Positions 1 through 6,346 of a DNA stretch of 6,383 nucleotides are shown piece by piece. Each line of letters opens with the position of its first letter. The first letter of the stretch is position 1. A model generated the notes under the pieces. That model ran no database searches and was not told the origin of the DNA. It saw only the letters and a list, made by a program, of their open reading frames with translations. The stretch comes from Amphritea sp. (GTDB taxonomy: Bacteria; Pseudomonadota; Gammaproteobacteria; Pseudomonadales; Balneatricaceae), in NCBI GenBank assembly GCA_018067325.1, contig JAGPUU010000229.1, positions 1 through 6,383 on the forward strand, given 5' to 3'. Both the position numbers and the translations under genes were made by a program.

Positions 1-373
1 CGCGATCCCCGCCTTCAAGGAAACGTACCAGGTTGCGTAGTTTTACCTGATAATCCCCTACTTCCGTGTTTGGACGGAATTTTACTTCCTTAACCTGCAT
101 CTGCGTTTGCTTCTTCTTAGCAGCATTCGCTTCTTTCTTCTTCTCGTACTGATATTTACCGTAATCCATCACCTTACAAACGATAGGATCTGAATCAGAA
201 ATCTGTACCAGGTCAAGGCCAACTTCTTGTGCCGCCTCTAGGGCGTCTTTAATAGGCACTACACCTATCTGGGTTCCATCTGGACCAATCAACCGACACT
301 CGCGGGCGCTGATATTCTCATTTATAGGCGGCTTATTCCGCTCATTACGCCCTCTTCTGTTATCTCGCTTGAT
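1..373 (-). CDS. infC: Translation initiation factor IF3, partial (3' end beyond the window)
   Basis: IF3 binds the 30S subunit, prevents premature 50S joining and proofreads the start codon and initiator tRNA. The visible 124 codons start (f)[21 protein letters not shown] and cover the N-terminal domain, including the family signature [15 protein letters not shown] lysine-rich linker ([11 protein letters not shown]) and the start of the C-terminal domain ([32 protein letters not shown]) follow. IF3 is usually about 175-180 aa, so roughly 50 residues lie beyond the left edge. The start is ATC (371-373). No ATG, GTG or TTG occurs in frame before codon 18 (TTG), which lies inside the conserved IF3-N domain, and an in-frame TAG lies a few codons upstream. 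A GGAG ribosome binding site is correctly placed. The gene follows thrS after 22 nt, the usual thrS-infC-rpmI-rplT order, and is probably co-transcribed with it. Identification is by recognised conserved sequence. Confidence 0.96.
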   Translation of the reverse strand, partial: MKRDNRRGRNERNKPPINENISARECRLIGPDGTQIGVVPIKDALEAAQEVGLDLVQISDSDPIVCKVMDYGKYQYEKKKEANAAKKKQTQMQVKEVKFRPNTEVGDYQVKLRNLVRFLEGGDR

Positions 374-385
374 AGCTGTATCTCC
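371..385 (-). promoter_or_regulatory. infC: infC ribosome binding site with near-cognate AUC start codon
   Basis: On the minus strand GGAG (382-385) is followed by an 8-nt spacer and ATC (371-373), from which the IF3 frame runs open. Near-cognate infC starts (AUU in E. coli and many relatives) are known to make infC translation sensitive to IF3 itself, because IF3 rejects non-canonical start codons; this gives negative autoregulation. An in-frame ATT lies four codons upstream, but the GGAG falls after it, so ATC is the better call. Confidence 0.85.
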
Positions 386-395
386 AATCTATTAA

Positions 396-2312
396 TTATT
401 CTTTGCGACCTTTCTGAGCAACATCCTGCTTCAGGTGATCGCAAAACGCTTCTATCGACATTGTGCCGAGATCTTCACCGGTACGGGTACGAACAGCCAC
501 CGACCCGGCTTCTACTTCCTTATCACCGACTACCAGCAGATAAGGAACTTTATGAATTGTGTGCTCGCGGATTTTAAAGCCGATTTTCTCATTTCTCAAG
601 TCCGCAGACGCAAAGAATCCAAGTTCTGTCAGTTTTTCTTCAATTTCGCTGCAATATTCCGCCTGTTTGTCGGTAATATTCAAAATTGCCACTTGCTGAG
701 GGGCTAACCAGGTTGGCAGCGCACCAGCAAAGTTTTCGATCAGAATACCGATAAATCGCTCAAATGAACCCAAAATTGCACGGTGTAACATAACCGGTGT
801 TTCACGATCACCGGATTCGTTGACAAATTGAGCACCTAAACGGCCAGGCATAGAGAAGTCTACCTGAATAGTACCACACTGCCATACACGACCCAGGCAA
901 TCCTTCAGCGAAAACTCTACTTTTGGTCCGTAGAAAGCACCTTCGCCTGGCAACTCGTCCCAATCCAACTCAGCGGCATCCAACGCATCGCCCAAGGCTT
1001 TCTCTGCTTTATCCCAAACTTCATCAGAACCTACCCGTTTTTCAGGACGGGTAGACAGCTTATAAATAACCTCAGAGAAACCAAAGTCAGCATAGACCTC
1101 ATGCAAGAAATCAATAAATTTCGCTACTTCACTTTGAATAGAGTCTTCGGCACAGAAGATATGCGCATCATCCTGAACAAATCCACGGACGCGCATAATA
1201 CCGTGCAACGCACCTGAAGGTTCATTACGGTGACAGCAGCCAAACTCTGCCAGACGTAGTGGCAGATCTCGGTATGAACGCAGTCCCTGATTGAATACCT
1301 GTACGTGACAAGGACAGTTCATCGGCTTAATAGCAAAGTCACGGTTCTCAGAGTGAGTGGTATACATCTCTTCAGAGAACTTATCCCAATGGCCCGACTT
1401 TTCCCATAGAGAACGTTCAACAACCTGCGGCGTCTTAATTTCATCATAGTTATGCTGACGCTGCTTGATACGCATGTACTGTTCAATCGTTTGATACAGT
1501 TTCCAGCCATCTGGATGCCAGAACACCATACCCGGTGCTTCTTCCTGTAGATGGAACAGGTTTAACTGCTTACCCAGCTTACGATGATCGCGCTTTTCAG
1601 CCTCTTCCAAGCGGTGCAGATGCTCTTTAAGGTCTTTCTTGTCACCCCAGGCAGTACCGTAGATGCGCTGTAACATCTCATTATCTGAGTTACCGCGCCA
1701 GTAGGCACCCGCCAGCTTCATCAGTTTGAATACTTTAATATGACCGGTCGATGGCGCATGCGGGCCACGACAGAGGTCAATAAAGTCGCCCTGAGAGTAG
1801 AAGGACAGATCCTGATCTGCCGGAATCGCTTCCAGCAGCTCAACTTTGTATTTTTCGCCTTTCTCATTGAACAACTTCACAGCTTCATCGCGAGTCATCA
1901 AAGAGCGGGAAATCGGATGATTGGCTTTAACCAACTTCTTCATTTCCGCTTCGATCTTCAGCAGATCTTCCGGCGTAAACGGACGTTCGTAAGCAAAGTC
2001 GTAATAGAAGCCATCTTCAATGACCGGACCGATAGTAACCTGAGCCGTCGGGAACAGCTGCTGTACTGCCATCGCCATCAGGTGAGCACAAGAGTGACGA
2101 ATCACCTCCAAACCTTCCGCATCGCGAGGGGTAACAATGGCCAGATCAGCGTCTTCAGTAATGGTGTGGGAGGTATCCACCAGCTCACCATTTACTTTTC
2201 CTGCTAGGGCAACTTTAGCCAGACCAGCGCCAATATCAGCGGCAACATCAAATACAGTAACAGCGTTAGCAAACTCGCGTTTGCTGCCATCGGGAAGGGT
2301 AATAACAGGCAT
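396..2312 (-). CDS. thrS: Threonine--tRNA ligase (ThrRS), class II
   Basis: Cytoplasmic enzyme that charges tRNA-Thr with threonine using ATP and edits mischarged Ser-tRNA-Thr. At 638 aa it is full length (E. coli 642). Domains: TGS about 1-61; editing domain about 62-224, with HxxxH at H73/H77 and the C181/H185 pair in CRGPH; class II catalytic core about 243-534; anticodon-binding domain about 536-638. Zinc ligands expected for threonine recognition are C333 (in MNCPCH), H384 (in DDAHIF) and H510 (in MLHRAILGS). Motif 2 is the [11 protein letters not shown] segment near 361-371 and motif 3 is [10 protein letters not shown] near 511-520. The ATG at 2310-2312 follows a purine-rich TAGGAAAA (AGG at 2321-2323, 8-nt spacer). 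No frameshift or missing catalytic residue is visible. The mRNA leader carries two tRNA-Thr-like hairpins, suggesting that ThrRS represses its own translation. infC follows after 22 nt. Confidence 0.98.
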   Translation of the reverse strand: MPVITLPDGSKREFANAVTVFDVAADIGAGLAKVALAGKVNGELVDTSHTITEDADLAIVTPRDAEGLEVIRHSCAHLMAMAVQQLFPTAQVTIGPVIEDGFYYDFAYERPFTPEDLLKIEAEMKKLVKANHPISRSLMTRDEAVKLFNEKGEKYKVELLEAIPADQDLSFYSQGDFIDLCRGPHAPSTGHIKVFKLMKLAGAYWRGNSDNEMLQRIYGTAWGDKKDLKEHLHRLEEAEKRDHRKLGKQLNLFHLQEEAPGMVFWHPDGWKLYQTIEQYMRIKQRQHNYDEIKTPQVVERSLWEKSGHWDKFSEEMYTTHSENRDFAIKPMNCPCHVQVFNQGLRSYRDLPLRLAEFGCCHRNEPSGALHGIMRVRGFVQDDAHIFCAEDSIQSEVAKFIDFLHEVYADFGFSEVIYKLSTRPEKRVGSDEVWDKAEKALGDALDAAELDWDELPGEGAFYGPKVEFSLKDCLGRVWQCGTIQVDFSMPGRLGAQFVNESGDRETPVMLHRAILGSFERFIGILIENFAGALPTWLAPQQVAILNITDKQAEYCSEIEEKLTELGFFASADLRNEKIGFKIREHTIHKVPYLLVVGDKEVEAGSVAVRTRTGEDLGTMSIEAFCDHLKQDVAQKGRKE

Positions 2313-2334
2313 CGTCTTTTCCTATCTGCTCAGC

Positions 2335-2357
2335 GGTGACCAGTACCAGAGGCCACC
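2335..2357 (-). promoter_or_regulatory. thrS leader, proximal tRNA-Thr anticodon-arm mimic (operator domain 2-like)
   Basis: In the mRNA, GGUGGCC (2351-2357) pairs with GGUCACC (2335-2341): 7 bp including one G-U. They enclose UCUGGUACU. If the closing U-U is treated as a mismatch, the loop is CUGGUAC, seven nucleotides with U at position 33 and GGU at 34-36, a threonine anticodon. The arm ends 22 nt before the start codon, just upstream of the Shine-Dalgarno sequence. In E. coli the corresponding arm (domain 2) binds ThrRS and blocks ribosome access. The structure is seen in the sequence; the regulatory role is inferred by analogy. Confidence 0.75.
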
Positions 2358-2372
2358 TTATAAAATTCAGTC

Positions 2373-2395
2373 ACTGCTACAAACCAAGTAGCAGT
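2373..2395 (-). promoter_or_regulatory. thrS leader, distal tRNA-Thr anticodon-arm mimic (operator domain 4-like)
   Basis: A perfect 8-bp stem, ACUGCUAC (2388-2395) with GUAGCAGU (2373-2380), closes the 7-nt loop UUGGUUU. Read as an anticodon loop it has U at 32 and 33 and GGU at 34-36. Its span (23 nt) and the position of GGU (nucleotides 11-13 of the arm) are identical to the proximal arm. A 15-nt A/U-rich linker (2358-2372) separates the two, comparable to the single-stranded domain 3 of the E. coli thrS operator. Two arms would allow one to bind each subunit of the ThrRS dimer. It is unlikely to be a terminator because no U-run follows it. Confidence 0.72.
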
Positions 2396-2408
2396 ATTAA
2401 GGCGGCGC

Positions 2409-2414
2409 ATTCTA
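2409..2414 (-). promoter_or_regulatory. thrS promoter, -10 element
   Basis: TAGAAT on the minus strand matches sigma-70 -10 at five of six positions and is followed by the GC-rich stretch GCGCCGCC. This puts the start point near 2399-2403 and gives a leader of about 90 nt that begins just before the distal hairpin. No good -35 is found at 16-18 nt; TTGAAA upstream is 23 nt away, too far. A GC-rich discriminator is typical of promoters for translation genes that respond to ppGpp. Confidence 0.55.
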
Positions 2415-2486
2415 CCGGAAACCCCGCTACAAAGCTATTTCAATAAGATTCAAGTGACCTTGTACAGAGATAAAAACAGCGAGTGC

Positions 2487-3182
2487 TTATTCGTCGAGAT
2501 GACGTCGCGTATAAAGGATATGTTCGGTAGCGGCTGTGCGGGCATTTTCAGCCTCTCTTGCCATAATTGCCTGATGTATAGCCCCATGCTGAGAGCGGAT
2601 GCCATCAGGATAACGACCGTATTTTTGCAGGGTACGGGTTAACACACCGTAAATAGCATTAAAGAAACGGGTATAGAACAGCTGACTAAAGCAGATTATC
2701 AACAAATGGTGAGATGATTCAGCGATCATCATATGAAAACGCAGATCGTCCTTTGCCTTCTCCAGCGTCGTTTCACCCTGCCCGCGTTTCTGCATCCGCT
2801 GATACTCTGCATCCAGTGCTTGTAACTGAGCATCGGTAGCGCGGGTTGCAGCATAGAATGCAGCCTCCCCTTCTAACATCGCCCGCACATCCATTACCTG
2901 ACGTTGAAAGTCAGCGTTATCCCCAAGGGCAGAAACACCTTCTATCGGCATATTAAAATAGGGTTCCAGTAAGTTTTTTACCCGGGTTTTCCCTCCGTGA
3001 CGAACCTCCACATATCCCTCGGCTTCCAGCTGACCTATCGCTTCACGGACAGTAGAACGTGACAGTCCTTTAGACTCTGACATACGCCGCTGCGACACCA
3101 ACTCAGTCCCGGGCAACAGCTCACCTGAAAAGAAACTCTCTTTCAACTGCTGTAACAGGCTTTCGCTTAAATTTTTATCCAT
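2487..3182 (-). CDS. lutR: GntR/FadR-family transcriptional regulator with FCD domain, probable lactate-responsive repressor
   Basis: A 231-aa DNA-binding regulator. Residues about 5-70 form the GntR winged helix (SESKGLSRSTVREAIGQLEAEGYVEVRHGGKTRV). Residues about 95-220 form the helical FCD ligand-binding domain. Four likely metal ligands are visible, D146 and H150 (DLRFH), H199 and H221. From memory, their spacing equals that of the zinc site described in Corynebacterium LldR. The start chosen is the ATG at 3180-3182, preceded by GGGGA with 9 nt spacing. A GTG at 3201-3203 would add seven residues but lacks a ribosome binding site and abuts the operator palindrome. The gene is divergent from lutABC, so control of lutABC and of itself is the natural role. 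The exact inducer (L-lactate or another 2-hydroxy acid) is not shown by sequence. The symbol is given by context; lldR or the generic FadR subfamily are alternatives. Confidence 0.85.
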   Translation of the reverse strand: MDKNLSESLLQQLKESFFSGELLPGTELVSQRRMSESKGLSRSTVREAIGQLEAEGYVEVRHGGKTRVKNLLEPYFNMPIEGVSALGDNADFQRQVMDVRAMLEGEAAFYAATRATDAQLQALDAEYQRMQKRGQGETTLEKAKDDLRFHMMIAESSHHLLIICFSQLFYTRFFNAIYGVLTRTLQKYGRYPDGIRSQHGAIHQAIMAREAENARTAATEHILYTRRHLDE

Positions 3183-3204
3183 CGCGTGAAATCCCCGTGC
3201 CACT

Positions 3205-3215
3205 TGGTCAGACCA
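3205..3215. promoter_or_regulatory. Operator palindrome for the divergent GntR-type regulator
   Basis: TGGTCAGACCA is a perfect palindrome around one central base and fits TNGTNNNACNA, the site form reported for FadR-subfamily regulators such as LldR and PdhR. It lies 22 nt upstream of the regulator ATG and about 100 nt before lutA. I found no second equally good copy in this 131-nt intergenic region. Confidence 0.7.
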
Positions 3216-3221
3216 GTTAGC

Positions 3222-3230
3222 AGTGTAGCA
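3222..3230 (-). promoter_or_regulatory. Predicted promoter of the regulator gene (extended -10)
   Basis: TGCTACACT on the minus strand reads as an extended -10 (TGn followed by TACACT). The -35 position is weak. The predicted start point, about 7 nt downstream near 3215, falls at the edge of the operator palindrome. Repressor binding would therefore cover positions about +1 to +11, which suggests negative autoregulation. Confidence 0.4.
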
Positions 3231-3313
3231 TTTCTTTCCCCGCCTTCATTAACTATCTTTACTAGCAACAACAGAGCAGTCTGAGTCTCTGTAACGAGCC
3301 GATAACTATAAAA

Positions 3314-4129
3314 ATGGTAACCTACATGCCGAATACTCCTTCAGGTCCACGCGTCGGGCTTTTTGTAACCTGTCTGGCGGATATGTTTCGCCCTTCAGTC
3401 GCCTTTGCCACTGTTAAACTGCTAGAACAGGCAGGCTGTTCCGTTGAAGTACCTGAACGCCAAACCTGCTGTGGTCAGCCCGCCTTTAACTCCGGTGATC
3501 GCAAAACCACTGCAGACATCGCCCGACAGACTATCGACGCCTTCGATGGCTATGAATATGTTGTCGGCCCATCTGGCTCCTGTATCGGCATGCTGCACTA
3601 CTATCCTGAGGTATTTGACCCTGCTGACAGCTACTACCAACGCGCTCTGGATCTGAAAAGTCGCAGCTTTGAAATTACCTCTTTTCTGTTTGATGTGATT
3701 GGTGCAGACGCCCTGCAGGATCAACTGAAGCTGTTGCAGTTTAACCATAAAGTTACCTACCACGACTCCTGTTCCGGACTGCGACAGATGGGGATTAAAC
3801 AGCAACCCCGACAGCTCCTTCAGCAAGTTCAGGGTATAGAACTAGAAGAGATGGAAGAGGCCGAAACCTGCTGCGGATTTGGCGGCACTTTCTGCGTTAA
3901 ATACCCGGAGATCTCAAACCGGATGGTCTCGAATAAGACCGACTATATTAGTAATACCGGAGCCCACACCCTACTTGGCGGTGACCTGGGCTGTCTGTTG
4001 AACATGGCAGGCAAACTCAAACGCGAAGGTAAACAAGTTGAAGCCCGTCACGTCGTCGAAATTCTGGCCGGCATGACCGACATTCCCGCAATCGGTGAAG
4101 CCGATTACGATCTAGCACAAAAACTTTAA
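3314..4129 (+). CDS. lutA: L-lactate utilization protein LutA (LldE/YkgE), (Fe-S)-binding CCG-domain subunit
   Basis: This is a subunit of the LutABC complex that oxidises L-lactate to pyruvate and passes electrons toward the respiratory chain. At 271 aa it is somewhat longer than E. coli YkgE (about 239) because of extensions at both ends. It contains two cysteine-rich CCG domains in tandem. The first has C20, C52-C53-G54 (CCGQPAFNSG) and C90 (PSGSC). The second has C153 (YHDSC), C186-C187-G188 (CCGFGGTFCVK) and C227 (GDLGC). These are the expected ligands of a heterodisulfide-reductase-like cluster. The start is uncertain: ATG 3314 and ATG 3326 both lack a clear Shine-Dalgarno sequence, and the conserved region begins around residue 13, so either would work. 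It is first in the lutABC operon; the lutB ribosome binding site overlaps its stop codon. No signal peptide or membrane segment is seen, so it is presumably cytoplasmic. Confidence 0.93.
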   Translation: MVTYMPNTPSGPRVGLFVTCLADMFRPSVAFATVKLLEQAGCSVEVPERQTCCGQPAFNSGDRKTTADIARQTIDAFDGYEYVVGPSGSCIGMLHYYPEVFDPADSYYQRALDLKSRSFEITSFLFDVIGADALQDQLKLLQFNHKVTYHDSCSGLRQMGIKQQPRQLLQQVQGIELEEMEEAETCCGFGGTFCVKYPEISNRMVSNKTDYISNTGAHTLLGGDLGCLLNMAGKLKREGKQVEARHVVEILAGMTDIPAIGEADYDLAQKL

Positions 4130-4140
4130 GGAGCGAGACC

Positions 4141-5559
4141 ATGGAGATTAATACCCCGTTCTTTAAACAACGTGCCCACGATGCATTAAAAGATGAAAAC
4201 CTACAGAAAGCGCTGGGCAATTTAAAAGCCGGCTTCCCGGAAAAACGCGCTATCGCCGTCGATCGGATGCCTGAATTTGAAGAGCTTCGAAATCAGGGCC
4301 GCGATCTCAAGAACCATATCCTTGAGCATCTGGACCTCTATCTGGAACAGTTTGAAAGTAAAGTCATCGAAAATGGCGGTCAGGTTCACTGGGCCCGTAC
4401 TTCTGAAGATGCTAACAGGATCATCCTCGACCTCTGTAAGCAGGTCGACGCAAAAACCGTCACTAAAGGTAAGTCCATGGTGACAGAGGAGATCGGCCTG
4501 AACGATTTTCTCGAAGCAAACGGTGTTCAGCCGGTCGAAACCGACCTAGGTGAATACATCCTGCAACTGAGGGGCGATCACCCGAGTCACATTATTGCCC
4601 CAGCAATACACCTGAATCTGGAAGACGTGTCTGAAACCTTCCACAAACACCATAACCGACCTAAATCGGACGACCCTGCGGTATTGATGCAGGAAGCTCG
4701 CGAAGTGTTGCGAGATAAGTTTGTCGCCGCCGATGTTGGTATCACCGGGGCAAATTTCTGTGTCGCCGAAACCGGCTCGACCATTATCGTCACTAACGAA
4801 GGTAACGGCGACCTGACCCAGACGCTGCCCAAGACCCATATTGTTGTCACCTCGATCGAAAAAGTGGTTCCAACGCTTGAAGATATGACTTTGTTCCTGC
4901 GTTTGCTGGCCCGCTCGGCAACCGGGCAGGAATTCACTGTTTATAACACCCTATCCACAGGCTCTCGCCGCGAAGGCGATCAGGATGGCCCGGAAAACTT
5001 CCACGTGGTACTGGTTGATAATGGTCGCAGCGAGATGGTCGGTAGCGAATTTCAGGATATGCTGCGTTGCATCCGCTGCTCTGCCTGCATGAACCACTGC
5101 CCTGTCTACGGCGCAGTAGGTGGACACAGTTACGGCTGGGTCTACCCAGGCCCAATGGGTTCGGTACTGACACCGCAAATGATCGGCATCGAAAAAGGCG
5201 GCATGCTACCCAACGCTTCCACCTTCTGTGGCAAATGCGAATCAGTCTGCCCGGTTAAGATCCCTCTGCCAAAGCTGATGCGTCACTGGCGTGAAGATGA
5301 GTTTCAAAAACATCTGCAACCCAAAGCCGCTCGCTACGGTCTGGCAGGCTGGGCCTTCCTGGCTAAGCGCCCCGCCCTATACAAGCCTTACGCCCGTATG
5401 GCCAGCTGGTTTATGAAACGCCTGGCCGGAAAGAAAGGACGCATCAAGAAACTACCACTTGCCGGCGGCTGGACCGACTGGCGGGATATGCCTGCACCAC
5501 AAGGAACAACCTTTATGCAGGCCTGGAAAGAACAGCAAAAAGCCGGAGAACAGCCATGA
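4141..5559 (+). CDS. lutB: L-lactate utilization iron-sulfur protein LutB (LldF/YkgF)
   Basis: A 472-aa electron-transfer subunit of the lactate oxidation complex, of family-typical length. The N-terminal half (about 70-295) is a LUD domain, shared with LutC, with the hallmark GANFCVAETGSTIIVTNEGN and THIVVTSIEKVVPT. A ferredoxin-like part follows. The first cluster motif is C310-x2-C313-x2-C316-x3-C320-P. The second is C363-x2-C366-x3-C370-P with serine at 360, where a fourth cysteine would fall. From about residue 398 the RYGLAGWAFLAKRPALY to GGWTDWRDMPAPQGTTF stretch is the LutB C-terminal domain (DUF3390). The start ATG has a strong AAGGAG (4128-4133, 7-nt spacer), which overlaps the lutA stop codon and suggests translational coupling. 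The stop overlaps lutC by 4 nt. No membrane segments are evident. Confidence 0.96.
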   Translation: MEINTPFFKQRAHDALKDENLQKALGNLKAGFPEKRAIAVDRMPEFEELRNQGRDLKNHILEHLDLYLEQFESKVIENGGQVHWARTSEDANRIILDLCKQVDAKTVTKGKSMVTEEIGLNDFLEANGVQPVETDLGEYILQLRGDHPSHIIAPAIHLNLEDVSETFHKHHNRPKSDDPAVLMQEAREVLRDKFVAADVGITGANFCVAETGSTIIVTNEGNGDLTQTLPKTHIVVTSIEKVVPTLEDMTLFLRLLARSATGQEFTVYNTLSTGSRREGDQDGPENFHVVLVDNGRSEMVGSEFQDMLRCIRCSACMNHCPVYGAVGGHSYGWVYPGPMGSVLTPQMIGIEKGGMLPNASTFCGKCESVCPVKIPLPKLMRHWREDEFQKHLQPKAARYGLAGWAFLAKRPALYKPYARMASWFMKRLAGKKGRIKKLPLAGGWTDWRDMPAPQGTTFMQAWKEQQKAGEQP

Positions 5560-6251
5560 GCGCAGAAAATACAACAGCCATGAGCCGTGCAGCGATTATG
5601 GGCAACATCCGTAGTGGACTTAACCCTAGCCAGGATGACAGTCAACGCCAGCAAGCTGTGACTAACCGACTCGCCGCCAAAGCGGATAACTTAATTCCAA
5701 GTCGGGCACAGTTACCCTTTGCTGAACAGGTAGAGCTGTTTAAAGCGATGGTCCATGAAGCACTGGCCGAACTGATCGAACTCGACAGTCTCGACCAGGT
5801 ACCACAGGCTTGTGCCGACTGGCTATCCAGCCAAGGGATCAAGCAGCTGATCAGCGCCAGTGATACTGAATTGACAGCATTAGATTGGAATCCACTGGAG
5901 CAACAGCAGATACTCCGTACAGAACGCGTTGCTCAGGCTGGAGATATTGCCAGCCTTACTTCCAGTTTTGCCGGCATAGCCGAAACCGGCACTTTGATGC
6001 TTCATTCGGGTTCCCAGAGCCCAACAACCCTGAATTTCTTACCCGATAACCACCTGGTGATACTACGGCGCTCAACCATTGTCGGTGTCTATGAAGAGGC
6101 ATGGAAGAAAACCAGAGAGAAATACGGTAACACTCTGCCCCGTACTGTAAACATGATTACCGGCCCCTCCCGTAGTGCTGACATCGAACAGAAACTGCAG
6201 ATGGGCGCTCACGGCCCTAAAAACCTGGTCATCTTGATGATCAACGATTAA
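5556..6251 (+). CDS. lutC: L-lactate utilization protein LutC (LldG/YkgG), LUD-domain subunit
   Basis: A 231-aa protein, the third subunit of the LutABC lactate oxidation complex. It belongs to the LUD family (PF02589); conserved segments are GIAETGTLMLHSGSQSPTTL (about 140-159), LPDNHLVILRRSTIVGVYEEAW (about 162-183) and the C-terminal ITGPSRSADIEQKLQMGAHGPKNL (about 201-224). The role is known from the family, and the reaction partners within the complex are not fully defined by sequence. The ATG overlaps the lutB TGA (ATGA), with GGAG at 5545-5548 and a 7-nt spacer, so translation is probably coupled. A second in-frame ATG eight codons later (5580) has no ribosome binding site. It is the last gene of the operon, followed by a probable terminator. 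Confidence 0.94.
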   Translation: MSAENTTAMSRAAIMGNIRSGLNPSQDDSQRQQAVTNRLAAKADNLIPSRAQLPFAEQVELFKAMVHEALAELIELDSLDQVPQACADWLSSQGIKQLISASDTELTALDWNPLEQQQILRTERVAQAGDIASLTSSFAGIAETGTLMLHSGSQSPTTLNFLPDNHLVILRRSTIVGVYEEAWKKTREKYGNTLPRTVNMITGPSRSADIEQKLQMGAHGPKNLVILMIND

Positions 6252-6273
6252 GTAAGCAGTAAAAAACTCATTT

Positions 6274-6315
6274 ATAGCCCTAATCCTTAAAAAAGATGGG
6301 GCTATTTACCTTTTT
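6274..6315 (+). terminator. Probable intrinsic terminator of the lutABC operon
   Basis: ATAGCCC (6274-6280) pairs with GGGCTAT (6299-6305). A small internal loop and a further ATC/GAT (6283-6285 with 6295-6297) lie above it, around an A-rich loop. TTTACCTTTTT follows directly. It begins 23 nt after the lutC stop. The T tract is interrupted, so efficiency is uncertain. A run of six A at 6261-6266 could give weak termination in the opposite direction. Confidence 0.65.
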
Positions 6316-6324
6316 CACCCTTTT

Positions 6325-6346
6325 TATGACCCTCGTTCTGGTCATA
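6325..6346. repeat. 22-nt inverted repeat downstream of lutABC, role unknown
   Basis: TATGACC (6325-6331) and GGTCATA (6340-6346) are perfect 7-bp arms around the 8-nt centre CTCGTTCT. No T tract follows on either strand, so it does not look like a terminator. It could be an operator for a gene beyond the right edge or an mRNA hairpin. The remaining 37 bases of the window show nothing recognisable. Confidence 0.5.

Larger units (their letters stand above)
3204..3231 (+). promoter_or_regulatory. Possible lutABC promoter overlapping the operator
   Basis: TTGGTC (3204-3209) and TAGCAT (3226-3231) are separated by 16 nt and could act as -35 and -10, with a start near 3238 and a leader of about 75 nt. 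The -35 lies almost wholly inside the operator, so binding would occlude it. Both hexamers are mediocre and the -10 overlaps that of the divergent promoter. The call rests mainly on the arrangement. No better sigma-70 pair is apparent between 3232 and 3313. Confidence 0.3.

Noticed and set aside
435..2391. Plus-strand open frames at 435-707, 1740-2207 and 2137-2391
   Set aside because: They lie antisense to thrS or its leader, and their translations show no recognisable domain. They are best explained as shadows of the conserved thrS coding sequence.
2465..2515. Possible terminator after the regulator stop codon (T run at about 2473-2477)
   Set aside because: The only pairing nearby is a 4-bp CGTC/GACG stem inside the coding end, not adjacent to the T run.
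3183..3203. GTG start at 3201-3203 for the regulator, adding MARGFHA
   Set aside because: It has no ribosome binding site and touches the operator palindrome, and the predicted start point would leave almost no leader. The ATG at 3180-3182 has GGGGA upstream and fits the usual family N-terminus.
3307..3312. TATAAA as a -10 for lutABC
   Set aside because: A start point 7 nt downstream would fall inside or after the lutA start codon, and there is no -35 at 16-18 nt.
5218..5253. LutB second cluster motif as a damaged ferredoxin site (serine 360 in place of a cysteine)
   Set aside because: As far as I recall, LutB homologues commonly have S-x-x-C-x-x-C-x-x-x-C-P here, so it is probably family-typical rather than a mutation.
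3422..5842. Minus-strand and out-of-frame open frames inside lutABC
   Set aside because: They overlap clearly conserved lutA, lutB and lutC coding sequence and show no recognisable motifs.
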